This document shows positions 41,901-50,010 of a stretch of DNA of 64,000 nucleotides, piece by piece (within the stretch, counting starts at the first letter, position 1; each line of letters opens with the position of its first letter). The notes below the pieces were generated by a model. It was not told the DNA's origin and did no database searches. It saw only the letters and a program-made list of their open reading frames with translations. The position numbers and the translations under genes are program-made. This DNA comes from Arcuatula senhousia (Eukaryota > Mollusca > Bivalvia > Mytilida > Mytilidae), in contig OZ020316.1 of NCBI GenBank assembly GCA_963971305.1, positions 15,332,745-15,396,744 on the forward strand, written 5' to 3'.

Positions 41901-44872
41901 TCTAGACCATGGGTCAACTGCAGAACACACAATGCATATGAAATAAAATCCGAATATTAGACCCAACGTCTATGATAAAGTATCTGAGACGTTGTATATC
42001 ATTGAACTTTTTAAACCGGTCAAACCTGTTGCTTTGTATGTGGGTGGAATATGTCTGACCAGTTTATGAACTTTTACACTTAAACCTGATAGAATTGTAC
42101 CTGTTGCAGGGAGTTCTGTTGTTAACCTTCTCATTTCACCTGAAAAAGTTTAGAACATCCAGTTCATAAAACTAAATATCAAATCAAATATGAGAAAACA
42201 GATTTTAGTACGCAAGATGTTTAACAGTAAGACGATGTATCAAAATATAGGAAAAGGTTTTCAACGGCAAGTTAATTTTTGAATTTAAAAATAAATCATT
42301 ATTGTTAATCTTTAAATTCTCTTATTATATTTCTCAAAACATCAAATAAATGTATGTACAGAATATCACTTTTGTTTAATAAAACCAAGAATCCCCAACT
42401 ACACAAACAAGAGGTTTACTCTGTAAGTAATTAAATTGCAAGCCTAACAAGGGGTTGCACTAAGTCGTGCTAAGCATACCCCCGCTCGACCATTCAGAAA
42501 ACAGGAAGTAGATGACCGACTGACCTGGAAAGGAGGGGCACGATACAAGTCATCATGCTTAAGCTGTATACCAAATTTGAAACCAATCCCTTCTATAGAA
42601 GCCGAGAAATCTGTTACGAAAAATTGTCTATTTTTGACCCATTAAAAGTCTAAGTTGGCTCGGAAAACAGGAAGTAGATGATGGACAGATCTGGAAAAGA
42701 GAAACACGGTATAACTAATCATGCTGAAGCTGTGTACCGAATTTGAAACCAATCCATCCAGTAGAAGCCGAGAAATCTGTTACAAAAATAATTCACATTT
42801 CATTTTTTTACCATAAAAAGTCTAAGTCGGCTCGGAAAACAGGAAGTAGATGATGGACAGACCTGGAAAGGAGAGGCATGGTGTAACTCATCATGCTGAA
42901 GCTGTGTACCAAATTTGAAACTAATCTATCCAGTAGAAGCCGAGAAATCTGTTACGAAAAATTTCACATTTCAAATTGTTTACCCTAAAAAGTCTAAGTC
43001 GGCTCGGAAAACAGGAAGTAGATGATGGACTGACCTGGAAAGGAGAGGCATGGTGTAACTCATCATGCTGAAGCTGTGTACCAAATTTGAAACTTATCCA
43101 TACAGTAGAAGCAGAGAAATTGAACCGGACGGACAGACGGACGGACAAAGGTATTGCAATATAGCCCCCTCTCTTACGAGTGGGGGTATAAAAACCAATT
43201 CATTTAACAAGGTCAGAGGATAATTCTCTTGATGTACTGTAAATGAAGAATTTATAACCTTCAAAACAGTTTTTGATATGTAGAGTGACACCAGCATATG
43301 CTCCTTGGTTGTCATAGCAATAGTCTGTCAATTTACTATGAAACATCCAACAGTCGTCTCCATTATATCCAGGCAGAAAGGCGTAGGCCCAACATTCTAC
43401 ATCCTGGTCATTGAGAGAAGCAAGACACGTGTCCTGACATTGTGTCTTTGTTATTTCCAGTGTGCTGAGAGATTCCGGTGGAATCAAATTGGCACTACTA
43501 CAGCCTGAGTTCTGTCCCCTGTCATCAAAAATACAGGTTCCTACAAAATTGGTAAAAATGGATACAAATGTAAATCTTATCTCAGAAAAATTATAAATAA
43601 ACCAATGAAATTTTCTTTTCTTCGTCGAATTAAATCGGTCACCAGCTAATTTTTGATAGCTGTTTTCAAATGAATAATCTCTCTTGTTCAATTTGAAAAA
43701 TTGTAATTGTTTATTTTTAAACACAATTGCATAGATTAAACCTTATTGAGGTATAATCTATGCAATTGTGTATAAAAGTATTTAATATAGCTTTAATATA
43801 TATACCCATTTTAAGATAACGGAAACTTACTTTAAAAAAAGTACCCATGAGGCGTAACATGAATCTTTCGTAACCATATAAAACATGTACTAGCATTTTA
43901 ATATCTCATATAAACATGAATCATTAATAACCATTTATAACTTGCCTTAAAATCTCTCACATACCAACATGAATCTTTCATAACCATTGAGTACTTGCCT
44001 ACAATTCTTTCACAAACAAACATGAATCTTCCATTACCATTTAGTACTTGCCTATAAATCTTTCACATACAGACATGTATCTTCCGTTACCATTTAGTAC
44101 TTGCCTACAATTCTTTCACATACAAACATGAATCGTTCGTTACAATTATCCTCTATCCATTCGCCGTTGGGTGGTTTAAGAGAGAAACAGATGTCCCCTT
44201 CAGTGGCAGTCGGCATTGATGGGGCGTACTGTGTCCACGCCGGATCTGTTCCGTCATACCATTCTTCGCCACCGGGTACGGATCTTTTTAATCCAATCCA
44301 TACATTGGTTATCCTGTATGGATACAGAAATGACGATATAATTTTGAGAATTCATACAGATGATTTGAAACACTTTTGAAATGAAAGTATTTTAAAATTT
44401 CTGCAATTTTAAAAGGATCCTTTTGCGTTCATAAGCTTTCCTCACTCTGAGACGATGTCATTGCTTTTAGAAAAAAAGTTTATTTAACTTTCGTCATCTT
44501 ATGGAAAACTGAACGTACTTAAATCTTTTTTTTTAAATGGGATTCTTTCAGTTGACCATTTAATTGGAAAAATTGAATTCATAAAAATTAATTTCAGTTG
44601 GCCGAGCTAGGAATGTTTTAATCAATTTTTAAAAAAAGTTAGCCGGTAGACTTTGAGGTAAAGAAACAAAACTTTAACTTAAAATGTGCTATAATAAAAC
44701 TACCAATTGGAAGATAAACTGGTGTCAAGCAGACTTCTTATGAAGTTGTTCTCTTGTAAGGTTTCAATCTTGACCAATGTTGATCCTATTCCGTTGCAGA
44801 CGACACTAGCTTCCTCCCATGATCTCGCCACATCAAAGAATGTAAATATCTCTTTGTCCTTTGTGGCTGTCG
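38644..44872 (-). CDS. C-type lectin / PAN-like membrane receptor, 5' end not found
   Basis: Seven exons with matching phases give 361 residues after a missing signal exon. In order: CTLD (about 1-127) with the four conserved Cys, WEEASVVC, WIGL, W.DG and FVCE landmarks; an eight-Cys PAN/apple-like module (128-221); a Thr/Ser/Glu stalk (222-277); a CxCxC motif (278-282); a charged juxtamembrane segment; one transmembrane helix (about 329-346, VIGVSGATILILSILFIF..) and a short basic tail. The EPN/QPD and WND sugar-binding motifs are absent (YAPSMPT and WIED instead), so classical Ca-dependent mannose or galactose binding is doubtful. Such CTLD-plus-membrane proteins are a large group in bivalves and may act in recognition or adhesion; ligand unknown. 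Introns contain repeats. Confidence 0.75.
39060..39290 (-). repeat. Dispersed repeat (inverted copy at 33,150; related to 49,735)
   Basis: 'gtaccaatgtggcaatcgaatgtcaaaag', 'caaaaaccaatgaacacgaac', 'tcagatgctccagaagagtaagc' and 'cacacccgttgtgttgc' are shared with 49,735-50,000. Lies in the intron of the lectin receptor gene. Confidence 0.65.
39291..40036. other. Intronic; no exon seen
   Basis: AT-rich, with a ~20-bp A-run near 39,660. Between the last two exons of the lectin receptor gene. Confidence 0.5.
40037..40126 (-). CDS. Lectin receptor exon F (Thr/Ser stalk)
   Basis: 90 nt, phase 1-1, between 'accaataag|' and ACCG|GTGATT. Encodes VPTTESSTTLWTKEEEMTTM.. to ..DIPTTSNT, a Thr-rich, probably O-glycosylated spacer between the extracellular domains and the membrane. 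Confidence 0.6.
40487..40510 (-). CDS. Lectin receptor mini-exon E (stalk)
   Basis: 24 nt, phase 1-1, between 'cttttttag|' and CTACAG|GTATGTG. Encodes GETDEETT. It starts with the same GTGA and ends with the same ACAG|GTA as mini-exon D, consistent with duplication of a stalk cassette. Confidence 0.5.
41090..41650. repeat. ~150-bp dispersed tandem family
   Basis: Units with 'agcaacaatctttctctatct', 'ggcaaatacaaaaaaaa' and 'catctgg.a.cttttgtagagctt' resemble 32,060-32,230 and 46,550-46,910. Intronic to the lectin receptor gene. Confidence 0.6.
41700..41945 (+). repeat. R2 fragment, intronic
   Basis: Inverted relative to 786-1,185: 'attattaatagggggaaggttgggccc', 'tcctaagccaggaatctttg', 'gtctatctacgactatttcaagactgg' and 'tctagaccatggg'. 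Confidence 0.7.
42101..42139 (-). CDS. Lectin receptor mini-exon D (stalk)
   Basis: 39 nt, phase 1-1, between 'actttttcag|' and CAACAG|GTACAA. Encodes GEMRRLTTELPAT. It is symmetrical, so it could be skipped without a frame change. Short; supported mainly by phase and by position. Confidence 0.55.
42495..43160. repeat. 171-bp tandem repeat, four units
   Basis: 'aacaggaagtagatga' recurs at about 42,500, 42,667, 42,839 and 43,010, each followed by 'acctggaaaggagaggca', 'catcatgctgaagctgtgta' and 'agaagccgagaaatctgtta'. It ends 'ccggacggacagacggacgg' and lies in the intron between exons C and D. Same superfamily as 4,800-5,560. Confidence 0.9.
43259..43540 (-). CDS. Lectin receptor exon C (PAN/apple-like module)
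   Basis: 282 nt, phase 1 to phase 1, acceptor 'aattttgtag|', donor GAAG|GTTATA. Eight cysteines: TCIF, GCSS, QCQ, TCL, ECWAYAF, DCWMF, YCYD and NCFE. The spacing C-x3-C, then CWAYxF, ending in TLHIKNC, looks like a PAN/apple-type fold. The exact family assignment needs a profile search. Confidence 0.7.
43850..44140 (-). repeat. 53-bp tandem copies of the CTLD exon end plus donor
   Basis: Six units (period 53, once 57) begin at 'catgaatc' near 43,858, 43,915, 43,968, 44,021, 44,074 and 44,127. On the minus strand each reads the end of exon B (FMFVCER) and the GC donor (AG|GCAAGT) with decay increasing downstream. Only the first unit (44,105-44,140) joins the frame of the exon. Confidence 0.8.
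44105..44313 (-). CDS. Lectin receptor exon B (second half of CTLD)
   Basis: 209 nt from 'tccatacag|' (phase 2 start). Encodes W-ITNVWIGLKRSVPGGEEW.., ..EGDICFSLKPPNGEWIEDN.. and ERFMFVCERIVG. The only donor that keeps the frame into the next exon is a GC donor, GTAG|GCAAGT, which is the known consensus for GC-AG introns. The plus-strand ORF on top is antisense. Confidence 0.75.
44704..44872 (-). CDS. Lectin receptor exon A (first half of CTLD)
   Basis: 169 nt from 'actttcttag|' (phase 1 start) to AATTG|GTAGTT (phase 2 end). Encodes ..KDKEIFTFFDVARSWEEA.., VVCNGIGSTLVKIETLQENN. The WxxA..C..LVxI...EN order is the typical first half of a CTLD. A signal-peptide exon ending in phase 1 must lie upstream; none was found between 44,880 and about 49,000. 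Confidence 0.75.
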
Positions 44873-45029
44873 CTAAGAAAGTTAAAAAAATATATATCAA
44901 TATTACATGAGGTGTATGATCAGTATGAAGAGGGAGGTTTGGCGCCATATAACATTGTTCAACCGACCATTTCCCTGTACAGATTCATGACGATCTTCAA
45001 TTTCTCTTATATGTCTTTGCCTTGTTATA

Positions 45030-45480
45030 GCTTTCTCCTATAGGACCATATGGTGTATATTGATTTCATGCTCCTATGTCAACTACTTCCTGTTTACACA
45101 ATACTAATTTTTTTTACACATAGTATACAAGTCATATACATTCAAAATTTCCGTCACAGTTTTCTTAGCAACTACATGACGTAGAGGTCTGGTATTTTGC
45201 ATATAGCTTTCTCCTATAGTACCGTATGCTGTATACCGATTTCATGCTCCTAGGTCAACTACTTCTTGTTTACCGAATACTTTGAATCTTGCACATAGTG
45301 AACATGGATTCATGCAATATTTTCGTCAAAGTTTTCTCAGCAACTACAAGAGATAGAGGTCTGATATTTTGCATATAGCTTTATCCTATAGTCCCATATG
45401 GTGAATAGCGATTTAAAGTTCCTAGGTCAACTACTTCCTGTTTACAGAGTATTTACACTTGTATACATGGAATAGTTTGG
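45030..45480. repeat. ~155-bp tandem repeat, three units
   Basis: 'ataggaccatatggtgtatattgatttcatgctcctatgtcaactacttcctgtttac' type units recur near 45,041, 45,213 and 45,390 with 'tagcaactacatgacgtagaggtctg'. Upstream of the lectin receptor exons. Confidence 0.8.
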
Positions 45481-45798
45481 GGAGCGGGGTATCACTAGTG
45501 AGCATTAGCTCACAGATTTACTTGTTTTTTTCTTTTGTTCTTGGATATATGAGATTGATCATTCCAGTTCTGTAATTTTGATGTTACCTTTACTATTTTA
45601 AATGTCCAAGGAGTGAGGACCACAAAGTTTTTTTTTATTCGGTACGGGAATTAAAATTAAATAGTGGGTTGAAGCAACTTTCATAGTGTTAAGTGCACCT
45701 CCTTGCATTTCAAACTTTTGATCCAGAAGTAATACAAACTTTAAAAATCTAATACAAACATAAAAAAAACAATGAAAATTTGACCAACGTGGATCTCA

Positions 45799-46092
45799 TT
45801 ATCGCAACTCGAATAATCGCTTTACAAAATCAACAACCGTGGGCAAAACATCCATATTTGAGTTAAGTACCAAAATGGATTTATCAATGGCTTCAAGCTG
45901 GTTAAAATTAGCATATGTTGTTTGTATTAAGTCAATACATGTTCTTCTTATATTATTATTAATTTGACATTGAAAGAAGAAATGAGCTTCATCATCAATT
46001 ATTTTGGATAATTTACAAAGTCTTTGTTCTTGTATATTCTTGTATCTACCAAGTTCGATCTCTAGATTATGGTCACTAATACGTAGTTTTGG
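45799..46092 (-). pseudogene. LINE ORF2 C-terminal remnant
   Basis: An uninterrupted minus-strand frame ends in TAA at 45,799. It reads LRISDHNLEIELGRYKN, ERLCKL-like (QRLCKLSKIIDDEAHFFFQC), then NNNIRRTCIDL and DFVKRLFELR. The order 'LRxSxHxLxIExGRY..C..DxxHFxxxC' is the C-terminal region after the RT of many non-LTR retrotransposons. Upstream the frame decays. A non-autonomous 5'-truncated copy. Confidence 0.7.
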
Positions 46093-46549
46093 TAACTATT
46101 TTTCAACTATTAAAGTTTTGAAGGTTTAAGTAGTCTGAAACATTAACATCAGACTTTAACTTGCTGGAAAGGTATAATTTCGAGGAAGCATCAAAACTAG
46201 ATATTCTATTTATTATAAGTTAATCATATTTCTCTTTAATAGTTTTTTCTCTCTCTCCTTTTATGTGTAAACTTTTTTTATTTCCTTAAAACTTTTACTG
46301 TCATTCTCAAAATTTTCATAATCTATTTCAAATTCCGTTATAACAGATCTAACAATACCAAGTATACACACCAACTGTGATTTTTATGTAAATGGAGTGC
46401 TTCTTTAACAAGAGGGTTTATAACTATACAGTTTAGTCTAGAAATAAAGTAGCAAATAACTTGTGTTTTAAAAAAAGAATCTAGCGGAAATCTAACAATC
46501 AAACAATCAAGAAATAAAGCAAAAACATGAAAAAAAACTATTTTTTACC

Positions 46550-46912
46550 TTTCAAGTGCCGTAACCCCCATAAGGGGTCATCTGATAGCTTTGACCCAAC
46601 AAAGACTTTTGTATTGCACAATGAGCTGAAGGTTTATAAGCAAGCAACACCTTTTCTCTATCTGCAATTGTTTTCATTTTATAGGACAAAAACATGAAAA
46701 AATGCTATTTTTGACTTTTAAAGGGCCATAGCCTCTTTTAAGGGTCATCTGACAGCTTTTGCCTAATGGAGACTTTTGTAGATCTCAATGAGCTGAAGGT
46801 GTAAGCAAGCAACAGCTTTTCTATATCTACAATAGTTTTCATTCTATAAGGCAAATGAGTAACATGAAAAATCGCTATTTTTTACCTTTAAAGGACCTTA
46901 ACCCTATAATAA
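46550..46912. repeat. ~145-bp tandem repeat, about 2.5 units
   Basis: 'aaaaacatgaaaaaatgctattttt', 'aagggtcatctga.agcttt', 'gcaagcaaca.cttttctatatct' and 'ttcat.ctataaggcaaat' repeat in order. Related to 41,090-41,650. Confidence 0.8.
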
Positions 46913-46914
46913 AC

Positions 46915-47136
46915 GATAAAGAAATGTGGAATAAGTGTACGCGACACAACCAACATTAAAGAAACGGCAATTTAAAAAATCACAATGGAAAACAGCCAGC
47001 CGTCTTCAACATGACCAGAGGTCATTGCTCGCCGTCTTGCATTGGCCCAAGACTAAAAGTACAATACATAAGATTCAAACAAATCCCTAGAATATCAAAG
47101 AAAGACCCATTTCTGGACATAAAACAAAAAAAACCA
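46915..47136 (-). repeat. R2 copy, first part, split by the 397-bp array
   Basis: 'gtggaataagtgtacgcgac', 'caatggaaaacagccagccg' and 'ttgcattggcccaagacta' match R2. The copy breaks after 'catttctggacataaaac.aaaaaaaccagata' and resumes at 48,238-48,370 ('gacaaggacaaacaaaagctttgacaaggattcctgg'). Confidence 0.7.
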
Positions 47137-47231
47137 GATATTAAAAACGAAAGAATATGGAATATGTGCCAAAAAGACACGATCCACATATTGAAATGAT
47201 TTTAATAAATGTACAAAAGCAAAATTTCACT

Positions 47232-47273
47232 GCGTGTGAAGCGCTTTTCTGGATTAACCTTCATCAGACACGC
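47232..47273 (-). ncRNA. Hammerhead ribozyme candidate, array unit 1
   Basis: Minus strand, 5' to 3': stem I strand GCGUGU, core CUGAUGA, short stem II region AGGUUAAUCCA, core GAAA, stem III AAGCGCUU, cleavage base C17, then ACACGC, which pairs perfectly with GCGUGU. The predicted cut is between 47,238 and 47,237 after UUC. Weak point: stem II has only GG/CC pairs and lacks the usual G10.1-C11.1 pair. Confidence 0.65.
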
Positions 47274-47628
47274 TAGGAGTAGAAAACTTGGAAAACCGGT
47301 AGAATATTAGATTTGATTAAAAAAAAATGCCCCAAAAAATATTACAACAATGACCAAACAGATAAATTTATCAATTTCTAAAGAAACAGCCAAACGTTGT
47401 CAAATTTTGGAAATATGTAAACTATGTCTTTCCAACACATATTCCAGTACTCGAGAATATATAAGAGCATACAACTGAAGCACGGGGAAGCTTTCTACGA
47501 CCTCCACATGGCACTAAAGCCAAACTCTGAAATAATATTAAAAACGAAATAATATGGAATATGTGCCAAAAAGACACGATCCACATATTGAAATGATTTT
47601 AATGAATGTACAAAAGCAAAATTTCACT

Positions 47629-47670
47629 GCGTGTAAAGCGCTTTTCTGGATTAACCTTCATCAGACACGC
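47629..47670 (-). ncRNA. Hammerhead ribozyme candidate, array unit 2
   Basis: Same as unit 1 except that position 17 is U instead of C (47,635). The NUH cleavage rule allows U but not G, so the change keeps activity possible. Stem I, cores and stem III are unchanged. Confidence 0.65.
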
Positions 47671-48025
47671 TAGGAGTAGGAAACTTGGAAAACCGGTAGA
47701 ATATTAGATTTGATTAAAAAAAAATGCCCCAAAAAATATTACAACAATGAACAAACAGATAAATTTATCAATTTCTAAAGAAACAGCCAAACGTTGTCAA
47801 ATTTTGGAAATATGTAAACTATGTCTTTCCAACACATATTCCAGTACTCGAAAATATATAAGAGCATACAACTGAAGCACGGGGAAGCTTTCTACGACCT
47901 CCACACGGCACTAAAGCCAAACTCTGAAATAATATTAAAAACGAAAGAATATGGAATATGTGCCAAAAAGACACGATCCACATATTGAAATGATTTTAAT
48001 AAATGTACAAAAGCAAAATTTCACT

Positions 48026-48067
48026 GCGTGTGAAGCGCTTTTCTGGATTAACCTTCATCAGACACGC
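48026..48067 (-). ncRNA. Hammerhead ribozyme candidate, array unit 3
   Basis: Identical core, stem I and stem III to unit 1, with C17. Just outside stem I the unit has 'ctatagg' instead of 'ctagg', a 2-bp insertion that leaves the fold intact. Confidence 0.65.
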
Positions 48068-48237
48068 TATAGGAGTAGAAAACTTGGAAAACCGGTAGAA
48101 TATTAGATTTGATTAAAAAAATGCCCAAAAAAATATTACAACAATGACCAAACAGATAAATTTATCAATTTCTAAAGAAACAGCCAAACGTTGTCAAATT
48201 TTGGAAATATGTAAACTATGTCTTTCCAACACATAGT

Positions 48238-48370
48238 AGACAAGGACAAACAAAAGCTTTGACAAGGATTCCTGGCTTAGGACAGGCACATATAAAATGT
48301 GGCGGGGTTAAACTAGTTTTTTGGCCCAACCTTCCCCCTATTGTTTATCTTGTACAAAGCACAAAAAATA
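48238..48370 (-). repeat. R2 copy, second part
   Basis: Continues the R2 copy of 46,915-47,136: 'aagctttgacaaggattcctggcttaggacaggcacatata' and 'ggcggggttaaactagttttttggcccaac'. Confidence 0.7.
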
Positions 48371-48699
48371 ACACACTTTAAAAATCAAATCGATAAAAGT
48401 TCAATTCACCAAGAGAGAACCTGAGACAAGAGTACTATACGAGAACAACGAAACGTAAAGGAACTCCCTTGAGAACACTCGCAGTTACTGACAGCTAGCT
48501 AAGAAGCATTTATCGATTGATGTAAAAAAATCAAACATATCGATTCTAAATCCAACGTAACACTTCAAACAACAAATGATTTACTATTATATCATCATAC
48601 AAAACCGACACATTTGATCGCTGTAATGCTTCGAAAGAATACAATAGTCAAAAAGTAAAAAGAGGTCATCTGTCATGACCACAGTAGTCTGACCCCTGG
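48371..48699. other. No gene seen
   Basis: AT-rich spacer between repeats; no exon or repeat recognised with confidence. Confidence 0.4.
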
Positions 48700-48930
48700 T
48701 CTATTTTTAGCAATGGCGGCCATGTTTTTTTGACGAATCAAATATCGAAACACAACTTTTGTGCAGGATACCCTAAGGATCAATTATACCAAGTTTCATT
48801 AAATTCTGTGCAGTAGTTTCATAGGAGAAGATTTTTGAAAAATTGTTAACGGACGACAGACGACGACAACGGTGGACGCCAAGTGATGACAAAAGCTCAC
48901 CTTGACCTTCAGTCCAGGTGAGCTAAAAAT
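48700..48930. repeat. Dispersed repeat ending 'ccaggtgagctaaaaa'
   Basis: 'agcaatggcggccatgttttttt.acgaatcaa', 'taccaagttt.attaaat' and 'cggacgacagacgacgac...ggacgccaagtgatgac' are shared with 34,256-35,225. The closing 'ccaggtgagctaaaaa' marks the 3' end of the family. Confidence 0.7.
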
Positions 48931-49734
48931 GAATTACTAGTATCTGATTTTAATAATCTTTAAATGAAAGTTTTTAAAAAAATCGTTAGTGTCGAAGTAA
49001 AATGTATCTGCACTCTCTAGTGTTTGATAAGTTTAATATTTTTGATTACTGTCTATTATAGAATATTGTTTCTACTACCTAGAGTAACATTAGTTCATTT
49101 ATTCAAATTGTAAGATCATAAATGTCATGATAATTGAAATACTGTTAATTGGTTTTTTAAAGTGTAGTAAAATATTGGAAAAATTTAATTGTTTTAAAAC
49201 ATAAAGCCTTGGCGGTCTTTCTGAAAGCCCTTGAAGTCCAATTTTAACAAATAGTGGTGTTTTAGGACATTTTCTTTGAAGGTCGATTTTTTCTAATAAT
49301 CTTGTAAAAAAAAAACAGTTGTGATCATGTCGTGTATTCAGCTTTGATGAGTGAAATCTTGAAGCGTTTCAAGTTGTATAAATCTATGAAACCTTATCTT
49401 TCTTTTTATCTTTCCATAACAAAGCAGTTCTGGTTCCTGCTTAAAACTCAGTGGATTTTTGTTTACCTTTTTTCATGTTTCGTGACAAAAAATATTAAAA
49501 AATATTTTTTTGTGAAAATTTGAATTGGCTGTAGAGATAAATCTTAATCCCCTTCTTCTTAAAAATAATGTTTTATCCTTGATGAAGAACGTGAAAACAA
49601 AATAATTTTGCTTCTCGTCTTCAGACATGAAACGAATATATATTATAAGTGCGTTTAATACAATGCGAAACAAAATGTCTAAATTTAAGGACATTAAGCA
49701 TGATTAAGTTCCAGAAATATTTTGTCTTTGTCAT
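48931..49734. other. No gene seen
   Basis: AT-rich, with short overlapping ORFs on both strands near 49,330-49,690. None has recognisable content or splice support. Confidence 0.45.
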
Positions 49735-50010
49735 TTAATTGTGATAAGTGGGTGAAAGAAGCAGAGGTACCCATGGGCATCCGAATGTCAAAGTCCGAAA
49801 GGGCAGAGACAAAACCAGTAAACATTAACAAGGACAGGATGAAAAACAGACAACATATAAACCACGGAAACACAAAAACCACTGAATATCAATTGATAAC
49901 GCGAACTCTAGTCATGAGAGTGGCCTCGGGTGCTCCGGAAGAGAATGCGGTTCCTGCCTGCCACAGCACACCCGTCGTGCTGTTTTTTCCAATTCAGTGT
50001 GTCAAATCCG
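49735..50010 (+). repeat. Dispersed repeat related to 39,060-39,290
   Basis: 'gaggtacccatgggcatccgaatgtcaaag', 'acaaaaccagtaaacattaac', 'gggtgctccggaagagaatgcggttcctgcc' and 'cacacccgtcgtgctg'. ORFs on both strands follow the repeat. Confidence 0.65.

Larger units (their letters stand above)
47137..48237 (-). mobile_element. 397-bp tandem array with a hammerhead ribozyme per unit
   Basis: Units start at 47,141, 47,538 and 47,935 ('ttaaaaacga'), a spacing of exactly 397 bp; the third unit is truncated after about 300 bp. Units are nearly identical, so amplification is recent. Each contains, on the minus strand, the hammerhead-like core described at 47,232. Flanks are the two halves of one R2 copy, so this is an insertion. 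Tandem monomers each carrying a type I hammerhead are the layout of animal retrozymes and ribozyme-bearing satellites. Confidence 0.75.

Noticed and set aside
44101..44379. 92-codon plus ORF
   Set aside because: It is antisense to the CTLD exon B, whose minus-strand reading has all conserved lectin landmarks and matching splice phases.
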